A stretch of 64,000 bases of DNA from Cribrihabitans_A pelagius (GCF_048820915.1 NZ_JBMERR010000001.1:303211-367210), one strand, 5' to 3'. Counted from the first letter of the stretch, positions 50,128 to 58,921 are shown. Translations and numbers: made by a program. The notes: generated by a model not told the origin, from the letters alone.

Positions 50128-51807
50128 ATGGCTCAAAACACATCGATGGAGGAATTCGAAGCCCTCCTGCAAGAAAGCTTCGAAATGGACACCCCTGACG
50201 AAGGTTCGGTTGTCAAAGGCAAGGTGCTGGCAATCGAAGCCGGCCAGGCCATCATCGACGTCGGCTACAAGATGGAAGGCCGCGTTGATCTGAAAGAATT
50301 CGCAAACCCCGGCGAAGCGCCCGAAATCACTGTCGGCGACGAAGTCGAAGTGTACCTGCGCGCGGCTGAAAACGCCCGTGGCGAAGCCGTCATCTCCCGC
50401 GAGATGGCCCGCCGCGAGGAAGCCTGGGACCGCCTGGAAAAAGCCTACGCAGACGATCAGCGCGTCGAAGGCGCGATCTTCGGCCGCGTCAAGGGCGGCT
50501 TCACCGTCGACCTCGGCGGCGCTGTTGCCTTCCTGCCCGGCTCGCAGGTTGACGTCCGCCCCGTGCGCGACGCCGGCCCGCTGATGGGTCTGAAGCAGCC
50601 GTTCCAGATCCTGAAGATGGACCGCCGCCGCGGCAACATCGTTGTGTCCCGCCGTGCGATCCTCGAAGAGTCCCGTGCCGAGCAGCGTGCCGAAGTCATC
50701 GGCAACCTGTCCGAAGGCCAGGCAGTCGACGGTGTCGTCAAGAACATCACCGAATACGGTGCGTTTGTTGACCTCGGCGGCGTTGACGGCCTGCTGCACG
50801 TCACCGACATGGCATGGCGCCGTGTGAACCACCCCTCCGAAATCCTGTCGATCGGCGAAACCGTCAAGGTTCAGGTTATCAAGATCAACAAGGAAACCCA
50901 CCGTATCTCCCTCGGCATGAAGCAGCTGCAGGAAGACCCGTGGGATCTGGTTGGCGCCAAGTACCCGCTGGCCTCGGTCCACAAGGGCCGCGTCACCAAC
51001 ATCACCGATTACGGTGCATTTGTTGAGCTGGAGCCCGGTGTCGAAGGTCTGGTCCACGTCTCCGAGATGTCCTGGACCAAGAAGAACGTGCACCCCGGCA
51101 AGATCGTCTCCACCTCCCAGGAAGTGGACGTCATGGTGCTGGAGATCGACAGCGCCAAGCGCCGCGTCTCCCTGGGCCTGAAGCAGACCATGCGCAACCC
51201 GTGGGAAGTCTTTGCCGAGACTCACCCGGAAGGCACCCAGGTCGAAGGCGAAGTCAAGAACATCACCGAATTCGGTCTGTTCATCGGCCTCGACGGCGAC
51301 ATCGACGGCATGGTGCACCTCTCCGACCTGTCCTGGGACGAGCGCGGCGAAGACGCGATCCAGAACTACCGCAAGGGCGATGTGGTTCAGGCCGTGGTCT
51401 CCGAAGTGGACGTCGAGAAAGAGCGTATCTCGCTGTCGATCAAAGCCCTGGGCGGTGACAAGTTCGCGGAAGCCGTGGGCGGCGTGAAGCGCGGCTCCGT
51501 GATCACCGTGAACGTGACCGCCATCGAAGACGGCGGCATCGAGGTGGAATACGAAGGCATGAAGTCCTTCATCCGCCGTTCGGACCTGAGCCGCGACCGC
51601 GCCGAGCAGCGCCCCGAGCGTTTCTCGGTTGGCGACAAGGTCGACGTGCGCGTCACCAACGTCGACTCCAAGTCGCGCCGCCTGGGCCTGTCGATCAAGG
51701 CCCGCGAGATTGCGGAAGAAAAAGAAGCTGTGGAACAGTATGGCTCCTCGGACTCCGGCGCATCGCTGGGCGACATCCTGGGTGCAGCACTGAAGTCGGG
51801 CGACTAA
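50128..51807 (+). CDS. rpsA: 30S ribosomal protein S1
   Basis: 559 residues with six S1 RNA-binding repeats, shown by recurring phrases such as 'GAFVDLGGVDGLLHVTDMAW', 'GAFVELEPGVEGLVHVSEMS' and 'GLFIGLDGDIDGMVHLSDLS'. S1 helps the ribosome bind mRNAs. Codon choice is visibly different from the surroundings (more GAA, GGC, CGT, AAG), as expected for a very highly expressed gene. The Shine-Dalgarno sequence (AAGGAAA) is about 14 bases from the ATG, which is weak and usual for rpsA, whose own product regulates it. A strong terminator follows. Confidence 0.97.
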   Translation: MAQNTSMEEFEALLQESFEMDTPDEGSVVKGKVLAIEAGQAIIDVGYKMEGRVDLKEFANPGEAPEITVGDEVEVYLRAAENARGEAVISREMARREEAWDRLEKAYADDQRVEGAIFGRVKGGFTVDLGGAVAFLPGSQVDVRPVRDAGPLMGLKQPFQILKMDRRRGNIVVSRRAILEESRAEQRAEVIGNLSEGQAVDGVVKNITEYGAFVDLGGVDGLLHVTDMAWRRVNHPSEILSIGETVKVQVIKINKETHRISLGMKQLQEDPWDLVGAKYPLASVHKGRVTNITDYGAFVELEPGVEGLVHVSEMSWTKKNVHPGKIVSTSQEVDVMVLEIDSAKRRVSLGLKQTMRNPWEVFAETHPEGTQVEGEVKNITEFGLFIGLDGDIDGMVHLSDLSWDERGEDAIQNYRKGDVVQAVVSEVDVEKERISLSIKALGGDKFAEAVGGVKRGSVITVNVTAIEDGGIEVEYEGMKSFIRRSDLSRDRAEQRPERFSVGDKVDVRVTNVDSKSRRLGLSIKAREIAEEKEAVEQYGSSDSGASLGDILGAALKSGD

Positions 51808-52113
51808 GCTCCGGCCTCCAGGCTGAAATTGGAAAGCCCCGCAGGCGACTGCGGGGCTTTTTCCGTGGCTGCGATGGCGCGCGCGGCAGGGCAGGGGGCG
51901 GGTTTTGCCAAGCCGAATCAAGCGGTTTGCCTCGCCCTGCCCGGCTGTCCCCGTACCCGGATGAGGCATTCCGCGGCGGCCGAGGGGCCAAAATACCGCC
52001 GCTCGCGGGCAAATTGCCGCCGGCAGGGCCGGTTTTCTCTCCCCCTTTCGGGGATTTTTCCTATACTCTCAGAGAACTAGCCAATGGTATCGGTGTTCCG
52101 GAGGAGACAGCAC
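51808..52113. other. Gap between rpsA and ihfB
   Basis: 306 bp. Contains the rpsA terminator (51833-51862) and, near 52062-52067, a TATACT box that may be the -10 of the ihfB promoter, though no matching -35 is clear. Nothing else is seen. Confidence 0.5.
51833..51862 (+). terminator. Rho-independent terminator after rpsA
   Basis: Perfect 12-bp stem AAAGCCCCGCAG / CTGCGGGGCTTT with a four-base loop (GCGA), followed by TTT. It starts 25 bases past the rpsA stop. Confidence 0.95.
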
Positions 52114-52398
52114 ATGATCCGCTCTGAGTTGATTCAGAAGATTGCAGATGAAAACCCGCACCTGTATCAGCGCGATGTGGAGAGGATCGTCAACACGGTG
52201 TTCGAGGAAGTGACCGATGCGATGGCGCGCGGCGACCGGGTGGAACTGCGCGGTTTCGGGGCGTTTTCGGTCAAGAAGCGCGACTCCCGCGTGGGCCGCA
52301 ACCCGCGCACCGGAGAGACGGTCCATGTCGAGGAAAAACACGTGCCGTTCTTCAAAACAGGCAAGCTGTTGCGGGACCGGCTGAACGGGAAGGCCTGA
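52114..52398 (+). CDS. ihfB: Integration host factor subunit beta
   Basis: 94 residues, the standard length. 'MIRSELIQKIADENPHLYQR' and the DNA-intercalating arm 'GRNPRTGETVHVEEKHVPFF' are clear IhfB features. With IhfA it forms the DNA-bending heterodimer of the nucleoid. The ATG at 52114 follows GGAGGAGA; ten extra codons upstream have no family match. Its stop shares a base with the lapA-like gene start (TGATG). Confidence 0.95.
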   Translation: MIRSELIQKIADENPHLYQRDVERIVNTVFEEVTDAMARGDRVELRGFGAFSVKKRDSRVGRNPRTGETVHVEEKHVPFFKTGKLLRDRLNGKA

Positions 52399-52748
52399 TG
52401 CGTTACATTCGCTATGCAATTCTTGGGGCGCTCGCCGTGGTGCTGGTGTCGGTGGCGCTGGCCAACCGCGCGATCGTCGAACTGAAACTGATGCCCGCCG
52501 CCCTGGCCGAGCTGTTCGGCTTCAACCTGACACTGGCGCTGCCCATCTTTGTGGTGGTGCTGGGCGGGGTCGCGGCGGGTCTGGTGCTGGGCTTCCTCTG
52601 GGAGTGGATCCGCGAGCACAAGCACCGCCGCGAGGCGGCGCAGAAGGCGCGCGAGGCAAAGAAGCTGTCGCGCGAGGTGAAAAAGCTGAAGCGCCGCCAG
52701 CACGAGGGCAAGGACGAGGTCCTGGCGCTGCTGGACGAGACCAGCTGA
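52398..52748 (+). CDS. LapA domain-containing membrane protein (DUF1049)
   Basis: 116 residues. Two membrane helices ('YAILGALAVVLVSVALANRA' and 'LPIFVVVLGGVAAGLVLGFL') are followed by 'WEWIREHKHRREAAQK', the typical W-E-W-I-R-E-H-K-x-R of the family, and a charged C-terminal coiled coil. LapA/YciS works with LapB in control of LPS synthesis in E. coli. It is co-translated with ihfB, as in many alphaproteobacteria. Confidence 0.85.
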   Translation: MRYIRYAILGALAVVLVSVALANRAIVELKLMPAALAELFGFNLTLALPIFVVVLGGVAAGLVLGFLWEWIREHKHRREAAQKAREAKKLSREVKKLKRRQHEGKDEVLALLDETS

Positions 52749-52767
52749 GCGGCGGGCGCTGACGGTC

Positions 52768-53433
52768 ATGGATGCAATCAGGGTCAAGATCTGCGGCCTG
52801 CGCACGCAGGGGGATGTGGCGGCCGCGGCCGCGGCAGGGGCCGCCTATGCGGGGTTTGTCTTCTTCCCGAAGTCCCCACGCCATCTGGAGATCGCCGAGG
52901 CCGCGGCGCTCGCGTCCGGGGCGCCTGCCGGGCTCTGCAAGGTGGCGCTGACGGTCAATGCCAGCGACGCCGAACTGGATGCGATCACCGCAGCGGTGCC
53001 GCTCGACATGCTGCAGCTTCACGGCAAGGAGAGCCCCGAACGGGTGGCCGACGTGCGCGCCCGCTACGGCCTGCCGGTGATGAAGGCAGTGGGCATCGCG
53101 GATGCGGACGACCTGCCGCAGATCGCGGCTTATGAGGCCGTGGCCGACCAGCTGCTGATCGACGCAAAGCCCCCCAGAGGCGCGGCGCTGCCGGGCGGCA
53201 ACGGGCTGGCTTTTGACTGGCGGCTGCTGGCGGGGCGCAAGTACTGGCAGAAGCCTTGGATGCTGGCGGGCGGGCTCACTCCGGAGAACGTCGCTGAGGC
53301 CGTGCGGATGACCGGCGCGCGCCAGGTGGATGTCTCCTCGGGCGTGGAACGCGCGCCGGGGCAGAAGGACGCGGCGCGAATTGAAGCCTTCGTGAAATCG
53401 GCGCAGGGTCCGGCCCCGGTAACCCCTGGTTAA
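52768..53433 (+). CDS. trpF: Phosphoribosylanthranilate isomerase
   Basis: 221 residues, TIM barrel. 'VKICGLRTQGDVAAAAAAGA' holds the catalytic Cys near residue 7. 'GFVFFPKSPRH' near 30, 'LQLHGKESPERV' near 80 and 'MLAGGLTPENV' with 'VDVSSGVERAPGQKD' near 170-195 are typical TrpF motifs. It converts phosphoribosylanthranilate to CdRP in tryptophan synthesis. It lies 19 bp after the lapA-like gene and upstream of trpB. Confidence 0.94.
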   Translation: MDAIRVKICGLRTQGDVAAAAAAGAAYAGFVFFPKSPRHLEIAEAAALASGAPAGLCKVALTVNASDAELDAITAAVPLDMLQLHGKESPERVADVRARYGLPVMKAVGIADADDLPQIAAYEAVADQLLIDAKPPRGAALPGGNGLAFDWRLLAGRKYWQKPWMLAGGLTPENVAEAVRMTGARQVDVSSGVERAPGQKDAARIEAFVKSAQGPAPVTPG

Positions 53434-53456
53434 CCACGCCGCGGCGAAGCTGCCGC

Positions 53457-53687
53457 ATGGGACACTTGCCGCAACATCTGACGCCGGAGGTATGGCTGGC
53501 GCAGGTCTTCTCTTCCGGAGAAGCGCAGCGCGGCGGGGTGGTCAAGCGCAAGATCCGTGACGTGGAACGGCTGGCAGGCCGCGCCGCCTTCCTGCAGGAG
53601 GCTGCGCGCCGCGGCTTCCAGGTGGTGGAGAACCATCGTCATTTCGTGGTCTTCTGCAACGGCTGTCCGATCCGCCGCGTGCGCTGA
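53457..53687 (+). CDS. Small basic protein of unknown function between trpF and trpB
   Basis: 76 residues with no signal peptide or membrane helix. It is rich in Arg and hydrophobic residues ('VVKRKIRDVERLAGRAAFLQ', 'VVENHRHFVVFCNGCPIRRV'), with one C-x-x-C near the end that could bind metal or be redox active. Short proteins at this place are often annotated after their trpF neighbour, but it has no TrpF similarity. Same strand, 23 bp after trpF and 99 bp before trpB. Confidence 0.6.
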   Translation: MGHLPQHLTPEVWLAQVFSSGEAQRGGVVKRKIRDVERLAGRAAFLQEAARRGFQVVENHRHFVVFCNGCPIRRVR

Positions 53688-53786
53688 CAAGGGCTTTGGA
53701 AAGCCCTTTCTAAGCCGCTTCGAAGCGGCTTGCCCTTGCCGCCCCGGCGCACTAGGACAGGAGGGAGCGACAGAAGGGCAAGCACC

Positions 53787-55046
53787 ATGGCCGACGATCT
53801 TTTCAACAGCTTCATGAACGGGCCGGACGAAAACGGCCGTTTCGGCATTTTCGGCGGGCGTTTCGTTTCGGAGACGCTGATGCCGCTGATCCTGAGCCTG
53901 GAAGAGGAATACAACCGCGCCAAGGACGATCCGTCCTTCTGGGCCGAGATGGACGACCTCTGGAAGCATTACGTCGGCCGTCCCAGCCCGCTCTACCATG
54001 CCGAGCGGCTGACGCAGCACCTGGGCGGCGCCAAGGTCTACATGAAACGCGACGAGCTCAATCACACCGGCGCGCATAAAGTGAACAACGTGCTGGGCCA
54101 GATCCTGCTGGCGCGCCGCATGGGCAAGACCCGCATCATTGCCGAAACCGGCGCGGGCCAGCATGGCGTCGCGACCGCCACCGTCTGCGCCAAGTTCGGG
54201 CTGAAATGTGTGGTCTACATGGGCGCGCATGACGTCAAACGCCAGGCGCCGAACGTGTTCCGCATGCGTTTGCTGGGCGCCGAGGTGATCCCGGTCACCT
54301 CCGGCCGCGGCACGCTGAAGGATGCGATGAACGACGCGCTGCGCGACTGGGTGACCAATGTGCGCGATACTTTCTACTGCATCGGCACGGTGGCGGGCCC
54401 GCATCCCTACCCGGCGATGGTGCGCGACTTCCAGTCGGTGATCGGCAAGGAGGTGCGCTGGCAGCTGGCCGAGCAGGAGGGCGAAGGCCGCCTGCCCGAC
54501 ACGGTGATTGCGGCGATCGGCGGCGGCTCCAACGCGATGGGGCTGTTCTACCCGTTCCTGGACGACAAATCGGTGAACATCATCGGGGTCGAGGCCGGCG
54601 GCAAAGGCGTGGACGAGAAGATGCAGCATTGCGCCTCGCTCACCGGCGGCCGCCCGGGCGTGCTGCATGGCAACCGCACCTATCTGTTGCAGGACGAGGA
54701 CGGCCAGATCCTCGAAGGCTTCTCGATCTCGGCCGGACTGGATTATCCGGGCATCGGGCCGGAGCATTCGTGGCTGCATGAGACCGGCCGCGCAAAGTAT
54801 GTCTCGATCACCGACAAGGAGGCGCTGGAGGCGTTCCAGCTCTCTTGCGCGATGGAAGGCATCATCCCGGCGCTGGAGCCCTCCCACGCGCTGGCGCATG
54901 TGATGAAGATCGCGCCCGAGCTGCCGAAGGACCATATCATCGTGATGAACATGTGCGGCCGCGGCGACAAGGATGTCTACACGGTGGCCAAGCACCTGGG
55001 CTTTGACATGTCGGATACCGAAGAGGGGCGCGCTTTCGAGGAGTGA
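53787..55046 (+). CDS. trpB: Tryptophan synthase beta chain
   Basis: 419 residues. The PLP lysine is in 'DELNHTGAHKVNNVLGQ' near residue 98, the phosphate loop is 'IGGGSNAMG' near 245, and 'AETGAGQHGVATA' near 125 is invariant. It condenses indole with serine to tryptophan. The ATG at 53787 follows GAAGGGCAAGCACC and gives the usual N-terminus. The partner trpA is not adjacent but 3 kb downstream, past three minus-strand genes and a pagL-like gene. Confidence 0.97.
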   Translation: MADDLFNSFMNGPDENGRFGIFGGRFVSETLMPLILSLEEEYNRAKDDPSFWAEMDDLWKHYVGRPSPLYHAERLTQHLGGAKVYMKRDELNHTGAHKVNNVLGQILLARRMGKTRIIAETGAGQHGVATATVCAKFGLKCVVYMGAHDVKRQAPNVFRMRLLGAEVIPVTSGRGTLKDAMNDALRDWVTNVRDTFYCIGTVAGPHPYPAMVRDFQSVIGKEVRWQLAEQEGEGRLPDTVIAAIGGGSNAMGLFYPFLDDKSVNIIGVEAGGKGVDEKMQHCASLTGGRPGVLHGNRTYLLQDEDGQILEGFSISAGLDYPGIGPEHSWLHETGRAKYVSITDKEALEAFQLSCAMEGIIPALEPSHALAHVMKIAPELPKDHIIVMNMCGRGDKDVYTVAKHLGFDMSDTEEGRAFEE

Positions 55047-55076
55047 GCGGCCGCCTGTCCGGCTGACACAAGCCCA

Positions 55077-55101
55077 AGGCGCCCTGCGGGGCGCCTTTTT
55101 C
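55077..55101 (+). terminator. Rho-independent terminator after trpB
   Basis: Stem AAGGCGCC / GGCGCCTT with loop CTGCGG and a T-run, 31 bases after the trpB stop. Confidence 0.9.
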
Positions 55102-55115
55102 ATGCCGGCCGCCAC

Positions 55116-55460
55116 TCAGCGCAGGCTGCGCAGCACCTGATTGCGCTGCAGGGTCTGCGCCTCCATGCAGGACCAGTAGAACATCGGCGCCGCACTGCCG
55201 CCCGCGGCCAGTTCGCCTTCGCAGCCGGCGTCGCGGTGCTGCAGCCAGGCGCGCTGATTTTTCAGCAGGGCCTGGCCCGCGCCGCGGGCATCTGCCAAGG
55301 GCTTCACCTCGCCCCAGAGGCGGTTCAGTTCGGCATCGGCGGCCTGCCATTTCTCTTTGGCGCAGAAATTAGCATCGATCTGGGTCTGGCCGCTGCAAGA
55401 GGATTGCGCCGCGGCCGGCACGGGGACAAGGGCGGCAAGGAGGAAGAGGACACGTGTCAT
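55116..55460 (-). CDS. Lysozyme inhibitor LprI-like protein (DUF1311)
   Basis: 114 residues. Signal peptide 'MTRVLFLLAALVPVPAAAQS'. The mature domain has four cysteines and the DUF1311 pattern: 'DANFCAKEKWQAADAELNRL' then 'LKNQRAWLQHRDAGCEGE' and 'CMEAQTLQRNQVLRS'. Family members include the periplasmic lysozyme inhibitor LprI of mycobacteria; function in this group is not proven. An alternative ATG five codons upstream (55475) exists; the inner one gives a better signal peptide. 27 bp downstream of the DUF2237 gene on the same strand. Confidence 0.8.
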   Translation of the reverse strand: MTRVLFLLAALVPVPAAAQSSCSGQTQIDANFCAKEKWQAADAELNRLWGEVKPLADARGAGQALLKNQRAWLQHRDAGCEGELAAGGSAAPMFYWSCMEAQTLQRNQVLRSLR

Positions 55461-55487
55461 GGGGACAGCTTTCACGGGGGGCCGGCG

Positions 55488-55868
55488 TCAGGCCGGATTG
55501 GCGGCGGCGTAGCTGCGCAGCACCGGCAGCGGCACGATCTCCAGCGCCCGTGCGTGGGTGGCCTCCAGATGCACCTGCGGCGCGCAGCCCTCGTCTGCGG
55601 CTTGCAGGAAGCGGGCCGCGCAGAGGCACCAGCGGTCGCCCGGTTTCAGCCCGGCAAAGCCGAGGTCCGGGCGCGGAGTGGAGAGGTCATTGCCGACGTA
55701 TTTGGAGAAGGCCAGAAATTCCGCCGTCATCACCGCGCAAATAGTGTGGCTGCCCATGTCCTCGGCGCAGGTGTTGCAATGGGCATCGCGGAAAAAGCCG
55801 GTGAGCGGTTTGGCGGAGCAACTGGCCAGCGGGCCGCCGAGGACGTTGATGCTTCTGTCTTTTTCCAT
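55488..55868 (-). CDS. DUF2237 family protein
   Basis: 126 residues with many cysteines: 'NVLGGPLASCSAKPLTGFFR', 'DAHCNTCAEDMGSHTICAVM' and 'GDRWCLCAARFLQAADEGCA'. The N-V-L-G-x-x-L and G-D-R-W-C-L-C phrases are the hallmark of DUF2237. Function is unknown; a metal- or redox-related role is possible from the cysteines. No signal peptide. The ATG at 55868 is the natural start; upstream in-frame sequence is not family-like. Confidence 0.82.
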   Translation of the reverse strand: MEKDRSINVLGGPLASCSAKPLTGFFRDAHCNTCAEDMGSHTICAVMTAEFLAFSKYVGNDLSTPRPDLGFAGLKPGDRWCLCAARFLQAADEGCAPQVHLEATHARALEIVPLPVLRSYAAANPA

Positions 55869-56024
55869 CGCGGAACTGCCTGTTGCTGGAACCGTAAGCG
55901 GAGGCCGCACCGGGCAGCCGTCCCTGTGAGTGTAGCGCATGCGGCGGGTCTGTCGCGGGGAATTTCCGGCGCAGGGGCGTGGCGCGGCAGCGGGGCAGGG
56001 GGAGCCGGGGCGCCATAGGGCGCA

Positions 56025-56059
56025 CAAAAAACCGCCCGCCGGGCGGAGCGGCGGGCGGT
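56025..56059 (-). terminator. Terminator of ychF
   Basis: On the minus strand, a perfect 10-bp stem ACCGCCCGCC / GGCGGGCGGT (56050-56059 with 56031-56040) is followed by a T-run (56026-56030). It lies 25 bases past the ychF stop. Confidence 0.92.
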
Positions 56060-56083
56060 GGATCATGCAGGCGGACGAGTGGC

Positions 56084-57181
56084 TCAGGTGTTGAACAGGA
56101 AGTGCAGCACGTCGCCGTCCTTCACCACATAGCTCTTGCCTTCGGCACGCATCTTGCCCGCTTCCTTGGCGCCCTGTTCGCCATTGCAGGCGATGAAATC
56201 TTCATAGGCGATGGTTTCGGCCCGGATGAAGCCCTTCTCGAAATCGCCGTGGATGACGCCTGCAGCCTGCGGCGCGGCGGTGCCGGTGCGGATGGTCCAG
56301 GCGCGGGCCTCTTTCGGGCCGACGGTGAAATAGGTCTCCAAGTGCAGCAGTTCGTAGCCCGCGCGGATCAGACGGTCGAGACCAGCTTCGCTGAGGCCCA
56401 TCTCCTCCAGGAACATCTGCGCCTCTTCCGCGTCGAGCTGGCTGATTTCTTCCTCGATCTGGGCGGAGATGATCACATGCGCGTTGCCCTGCGCCGCGGC
56501 CATTTCCGCGACCTTGGCGGAATGTTCGTTGCCCACGACCGATTCCGCTTCGCCCACGTTGCAGACATAGAGCACCGGCTTCGTGGTTAGAAGCTGCAGC
56601 ATCTTCCAGGCCTTGGCGTCCTCGGCGTCGACCTCGACCAGGCGGGCGGGCTTGCCGTCTTCCAGCATCGCCTGGGCTGCAGCCAGCAGGCGCTCCTGCT
56701 GCTGAGCCTCCTTGTCGTTGCCCTTGAGCTTGCGCACCAGGTTGGCGCGGCGCTTCTCGATGCTTTCGAGGTCGGCCAGCATCAGCTCGGTCTCGATCAC
56801 CTCGGCGTCGGCAACGGGATCAACGCGGCCGTCCACATGGGTGACGTCGCCATCCTCGAAGCAGCGCAGAACATGAGCGATGGCGTCGGTTTCGCGGATG
56901 TTGGCGAGGAACTGGTTGCCCAGGCCCTCGCCTTGCGAGGCGCCCTTCACAAGCCCCGCGATGTCGACAAAGGTCATCCGGGTCGGGATGATCTGCTTGG
57001 ACTTGGCAATTGCCGCCAGCTTGTCCAGCCGCGCGTCCGGCACCGCGACCTCGCCCACGTTCGGCTCGATCGTGCAGAACGGAAAATTCGCCGCCTGCGC
57101 CGAGGCGGTTTTGGTCAGCGCGTTGAACAGCGTCGACTTGCCCACGTTGGGAAGACCAACGATTCCCATTTTAAAGCCCAT
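56084..57181 (-). CDS. ychF: Redox-regulated ATPase/GTPase YchF (OLA1 type)
   Basis: 365 residues. G1 motif 'GIVGLPNVGKSTLFNALTK' at residue 6, 'DIAGLVKGASQGEGLGNQFL' near 68 (G3), the nucleotide-base motif region near 200 ('LYVCNVGEAE') and a C-terminal TGS domain ('YFTVGPKEARAWTIRTGTAA'). This Obg-related protein prefers ATP and binds ribosomes. The ATG at 57181 follows AGGAGG by five bases. It has its own terminator. Confidence 0.95.
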   Translation of the reverse strand: MGFKMGIVGLPNVGKSTLFNALTKTASAQAANFPFCTIEPNVGEVAVPDARLDKLAAIAKSKQIIPTRMTFVDIAGLVKGASQGEGLGNQFLANIRETDAIAHVLRCFEDGDVTHVDGRVDPVADAEVIETELMLADLESIEKRRANLVRKLKGNDKEAQQQERLLAAAQAMLEDGKPARLVEVDAEDAKAWKMLQLLTTKPVLYVCNVGEAESVVGNEHSAKVAEMAAAQGNAHVIISAQIEEEISQLDAEEAQMFLEEMGLSEAGLDRLIRAGYELLHLETYFTVGPKEARAWTIRTGTAAPQAAGVIHGDFEKGFIRAETIAYEDFIACNGEQGAKEAGKMRAEGKSYVVKDGDVLHFLFNT

Positions 57182-57403
57182 ACCGGCCTCCTGATGCCAC
57201 TTGGGAGGTGCTTCTAGGCAGCATTGACGCATGGTGCAAGGCGGCTGTGCCGGCGGGGCCGGGGCGCCGGACACCGCTGCGGCGGCAGGGTTCCGAGCGC
57301 TGCCGCACAGCGCCTCCTCACGGAGAATTTGGCCGGTGTGTCTTGGAAATGCGGCCGGATGGAATAAATGCAGTGAAAAGAAAGTGTTTTGCGAGGGACC
57401 CGA

Positions 57404-57901
57404 ATGAAACGCACTGCTATTGTGGCGGTAGCCATGTTCGCCGCCGTCTCTGCGCCTGTGATGGCGCAAGAAGTTGTCCTTGGACTGGGGTATTCGGACT
57501 TTTCCCGTGACGGCGCCGAGGACAGCGCCCTGGCAAGCGTGGAGTACATGCACCAGCCGTTCCACGAGGGCCGGATCCTGTCGGCGCGGGTCGGCGCCGC
57601 GCTGGAGGTGCAGGAAACCGGGGATGTGTTCTTCGGGGCCGGAGTCAGCGGCGTCTGGGATCTGCGGCAGGACTGGTTTGTCGAGGCCAGCGTGATGCCG
57701 GGGGTTTATGCCGAAAGCGTCGACCTCAATGATCTGGGCTCCACTTTCGAGATCCGCAGCCAGCTGGCGGTAGGCAAGCGGTTCCTGAACGGCCGGGCAC
57801 TGTCGCTGGCGCTGTCGCACAAATCCAATGCCTCTACCGGGGACAGCAACCCCGGCGTCAACACGCTGAGCCTGCGTTATCATATTCCGCTCGACGGCTG
57901 A
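57404..57901 (+). CDS. Acyloxyacyl hydrolase, PagL-type lipid A 3-O-deacylase
   Basis: 165 residues. Signal peptide 'MKRTAIVAVAMFAAVSAPVM' (cleaved near MAQE), then a small beta-barrel. The C-terminal 'LSHKSNASTGDSNPGVNTLS' carries the PagL His-x-Ser-Asn active site (His and Ser) and the following N-P-G. The enzyme removes the 3-position acyl chain of lipid A in the outer membrane and can lower LPS toxicity. Length matches PagL. Single gene; the ATG at 57404 is chosen over one five codons upstream because the signal peptide is then typical. Confidence 0.8.
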   Translation: MKRTAIVAVAMFAAVSAPVMAQEVVLGLGYSDFSRDGAEDSALASVEYMHQPFHEGRILSARVGAALEVQETGDVFFGAGVSGVWDLRQDWFVEASVMPGVYAESVDLNDLGSTFEIRSQLAVGKRFLNGRALSLALSHKSNASTGDSNPGVNTLSLRYHIPLDG

Positions 57902-58003
57902 GGCGGCCGCGGGCGGTACGGAGGCGGGTTGGCAAGCCGCGCGGGATTGATTTCCCGCGCAACTTTCGGCACATCTGAGCGGAAACTTTGAAAAGGCCCG
58001 GAC

Positions 58004-58795
58004 ATGACCCGCATCGACGCCAAATTCGCCGAACTGAACGCCGCCGGCCGGAAAGCCTTTGTCACCTATGTGATGGCGGGCGATCCCGATTTCGACAGCT
58101 CGCTGGAGGTGGTGAAGGGTCTGCCCGGCGCCGGTGTGGACATCATCGAACTGGGTCTGCCCTTCACCGATCCGATGGCGGACGGGCCGACCATTCAGCT
58201 CGCCGGGCAGCGGGCGCTGGAGGCTGGCATGACGCTGGAACGCACGCTGGAGCTGGCGCGCAAGTTCCGCGAAGGCGACGACAAAACGCCGATCGTGCTG
58301 ATGGGCTATTACAACCCGATCTACAACCGCGGCGTGGACAAATTTCTGGAAGACGCCAGGGCCGCGGGCATCGACGGACTGATCGTGGTGGACCTGCCGC
58401 CGGAAGAGGACGCAGAGCTCTGCATCCCGGCGCAGAAGGCGGGGCTGAACTTCATCCGGCTGGCGACGCCGACCACCGATGACAAGCGCTTGCCGAAGGT
58501 GCTGCAGAACACCTCGGGCTTTGTCTACTACGTCTCGATCACCGGCATCACCGGCGCGGCCGAGGCCGAGGCGGGCGACGTCGGCCCGGAAGTCGCGCGG
58601 ATCAAGGCGGCGACCGATCTGCCGGTCATCGTGGGATTTGGCATCAACACCCCGGAGAAGGCGGAGAAGATCGCCTCGGTCGCCGATGGCGCCGTGGTGG
58701 GCAGCGCGATCGTGAGCCAGATCGCTCAGGGCAAATCACCAGAAGATGTGCTGGCGTTTGTGAAGTCGCTGGCCGATGGGGCGCATCGGGGCTGA
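58004..58795 (+). CDS. trpA: Tryptophan synthase alpha chain
   Basis: 263 residues, TIM barrel. The catalytic Glu lies in 'IIELGLPFTDPMADGPTIQL' near residue 48, and Asp in 'GLIVVDLPPEED' near 128; 'YYVSITGITGA' near 175 and 'VGFGINTPEKAEKI' near 210 are standard. It cleaves indole-3-glycerol phosphate to indole, which passes to TrpB. It stands apart from trpB and has its own terminator. Confidence 0.96.
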   Translation: MTRIDAKFAELNAAGRKAFVTYVMAGDPDFDSSLEVVKGLPGAGVDIIELGLPFTDPMADGPTIQLAGQRALEAGMTLERTLELARKFREGDDKTPIVLMGYYNPIYNRGVDKFLEDARAAGIDGLIVVDLPPEEDAELCIPAQKAGLNFIRLATPTTDDKRLPKVLQNTSGFVYYVSITGITGAAEAEAGDVGPEVARIKAATDLPVIVGFGINTPEKAEKIASVADGAVVGSAIVSQIAQGKSPEDVLAFVKSLADGAHRG

Positions 58796-58893
58796 GCGCG
58801 GTTATCGGCCTATCATCATTCCATACACGCTTCCCGCCGCCCGGCCTTCGGCCTTGCGAAAGGGGGAAGGTGGCAAGCCGTCGTTGTAGTTCC

Positions 58894-58921
58894 AAAGCCG
58901 CGCCCGAGGGTGCGGCTTTTT
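58894..58921 (+). terminator. Rho-independent terminator after trpA
   Basis: Stem AAAGCCGC / GCGGCTTT (58894-58901 with 58912-58919) with a T-run, about 100 bases after the trpA stop. Confidence 0.85.
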
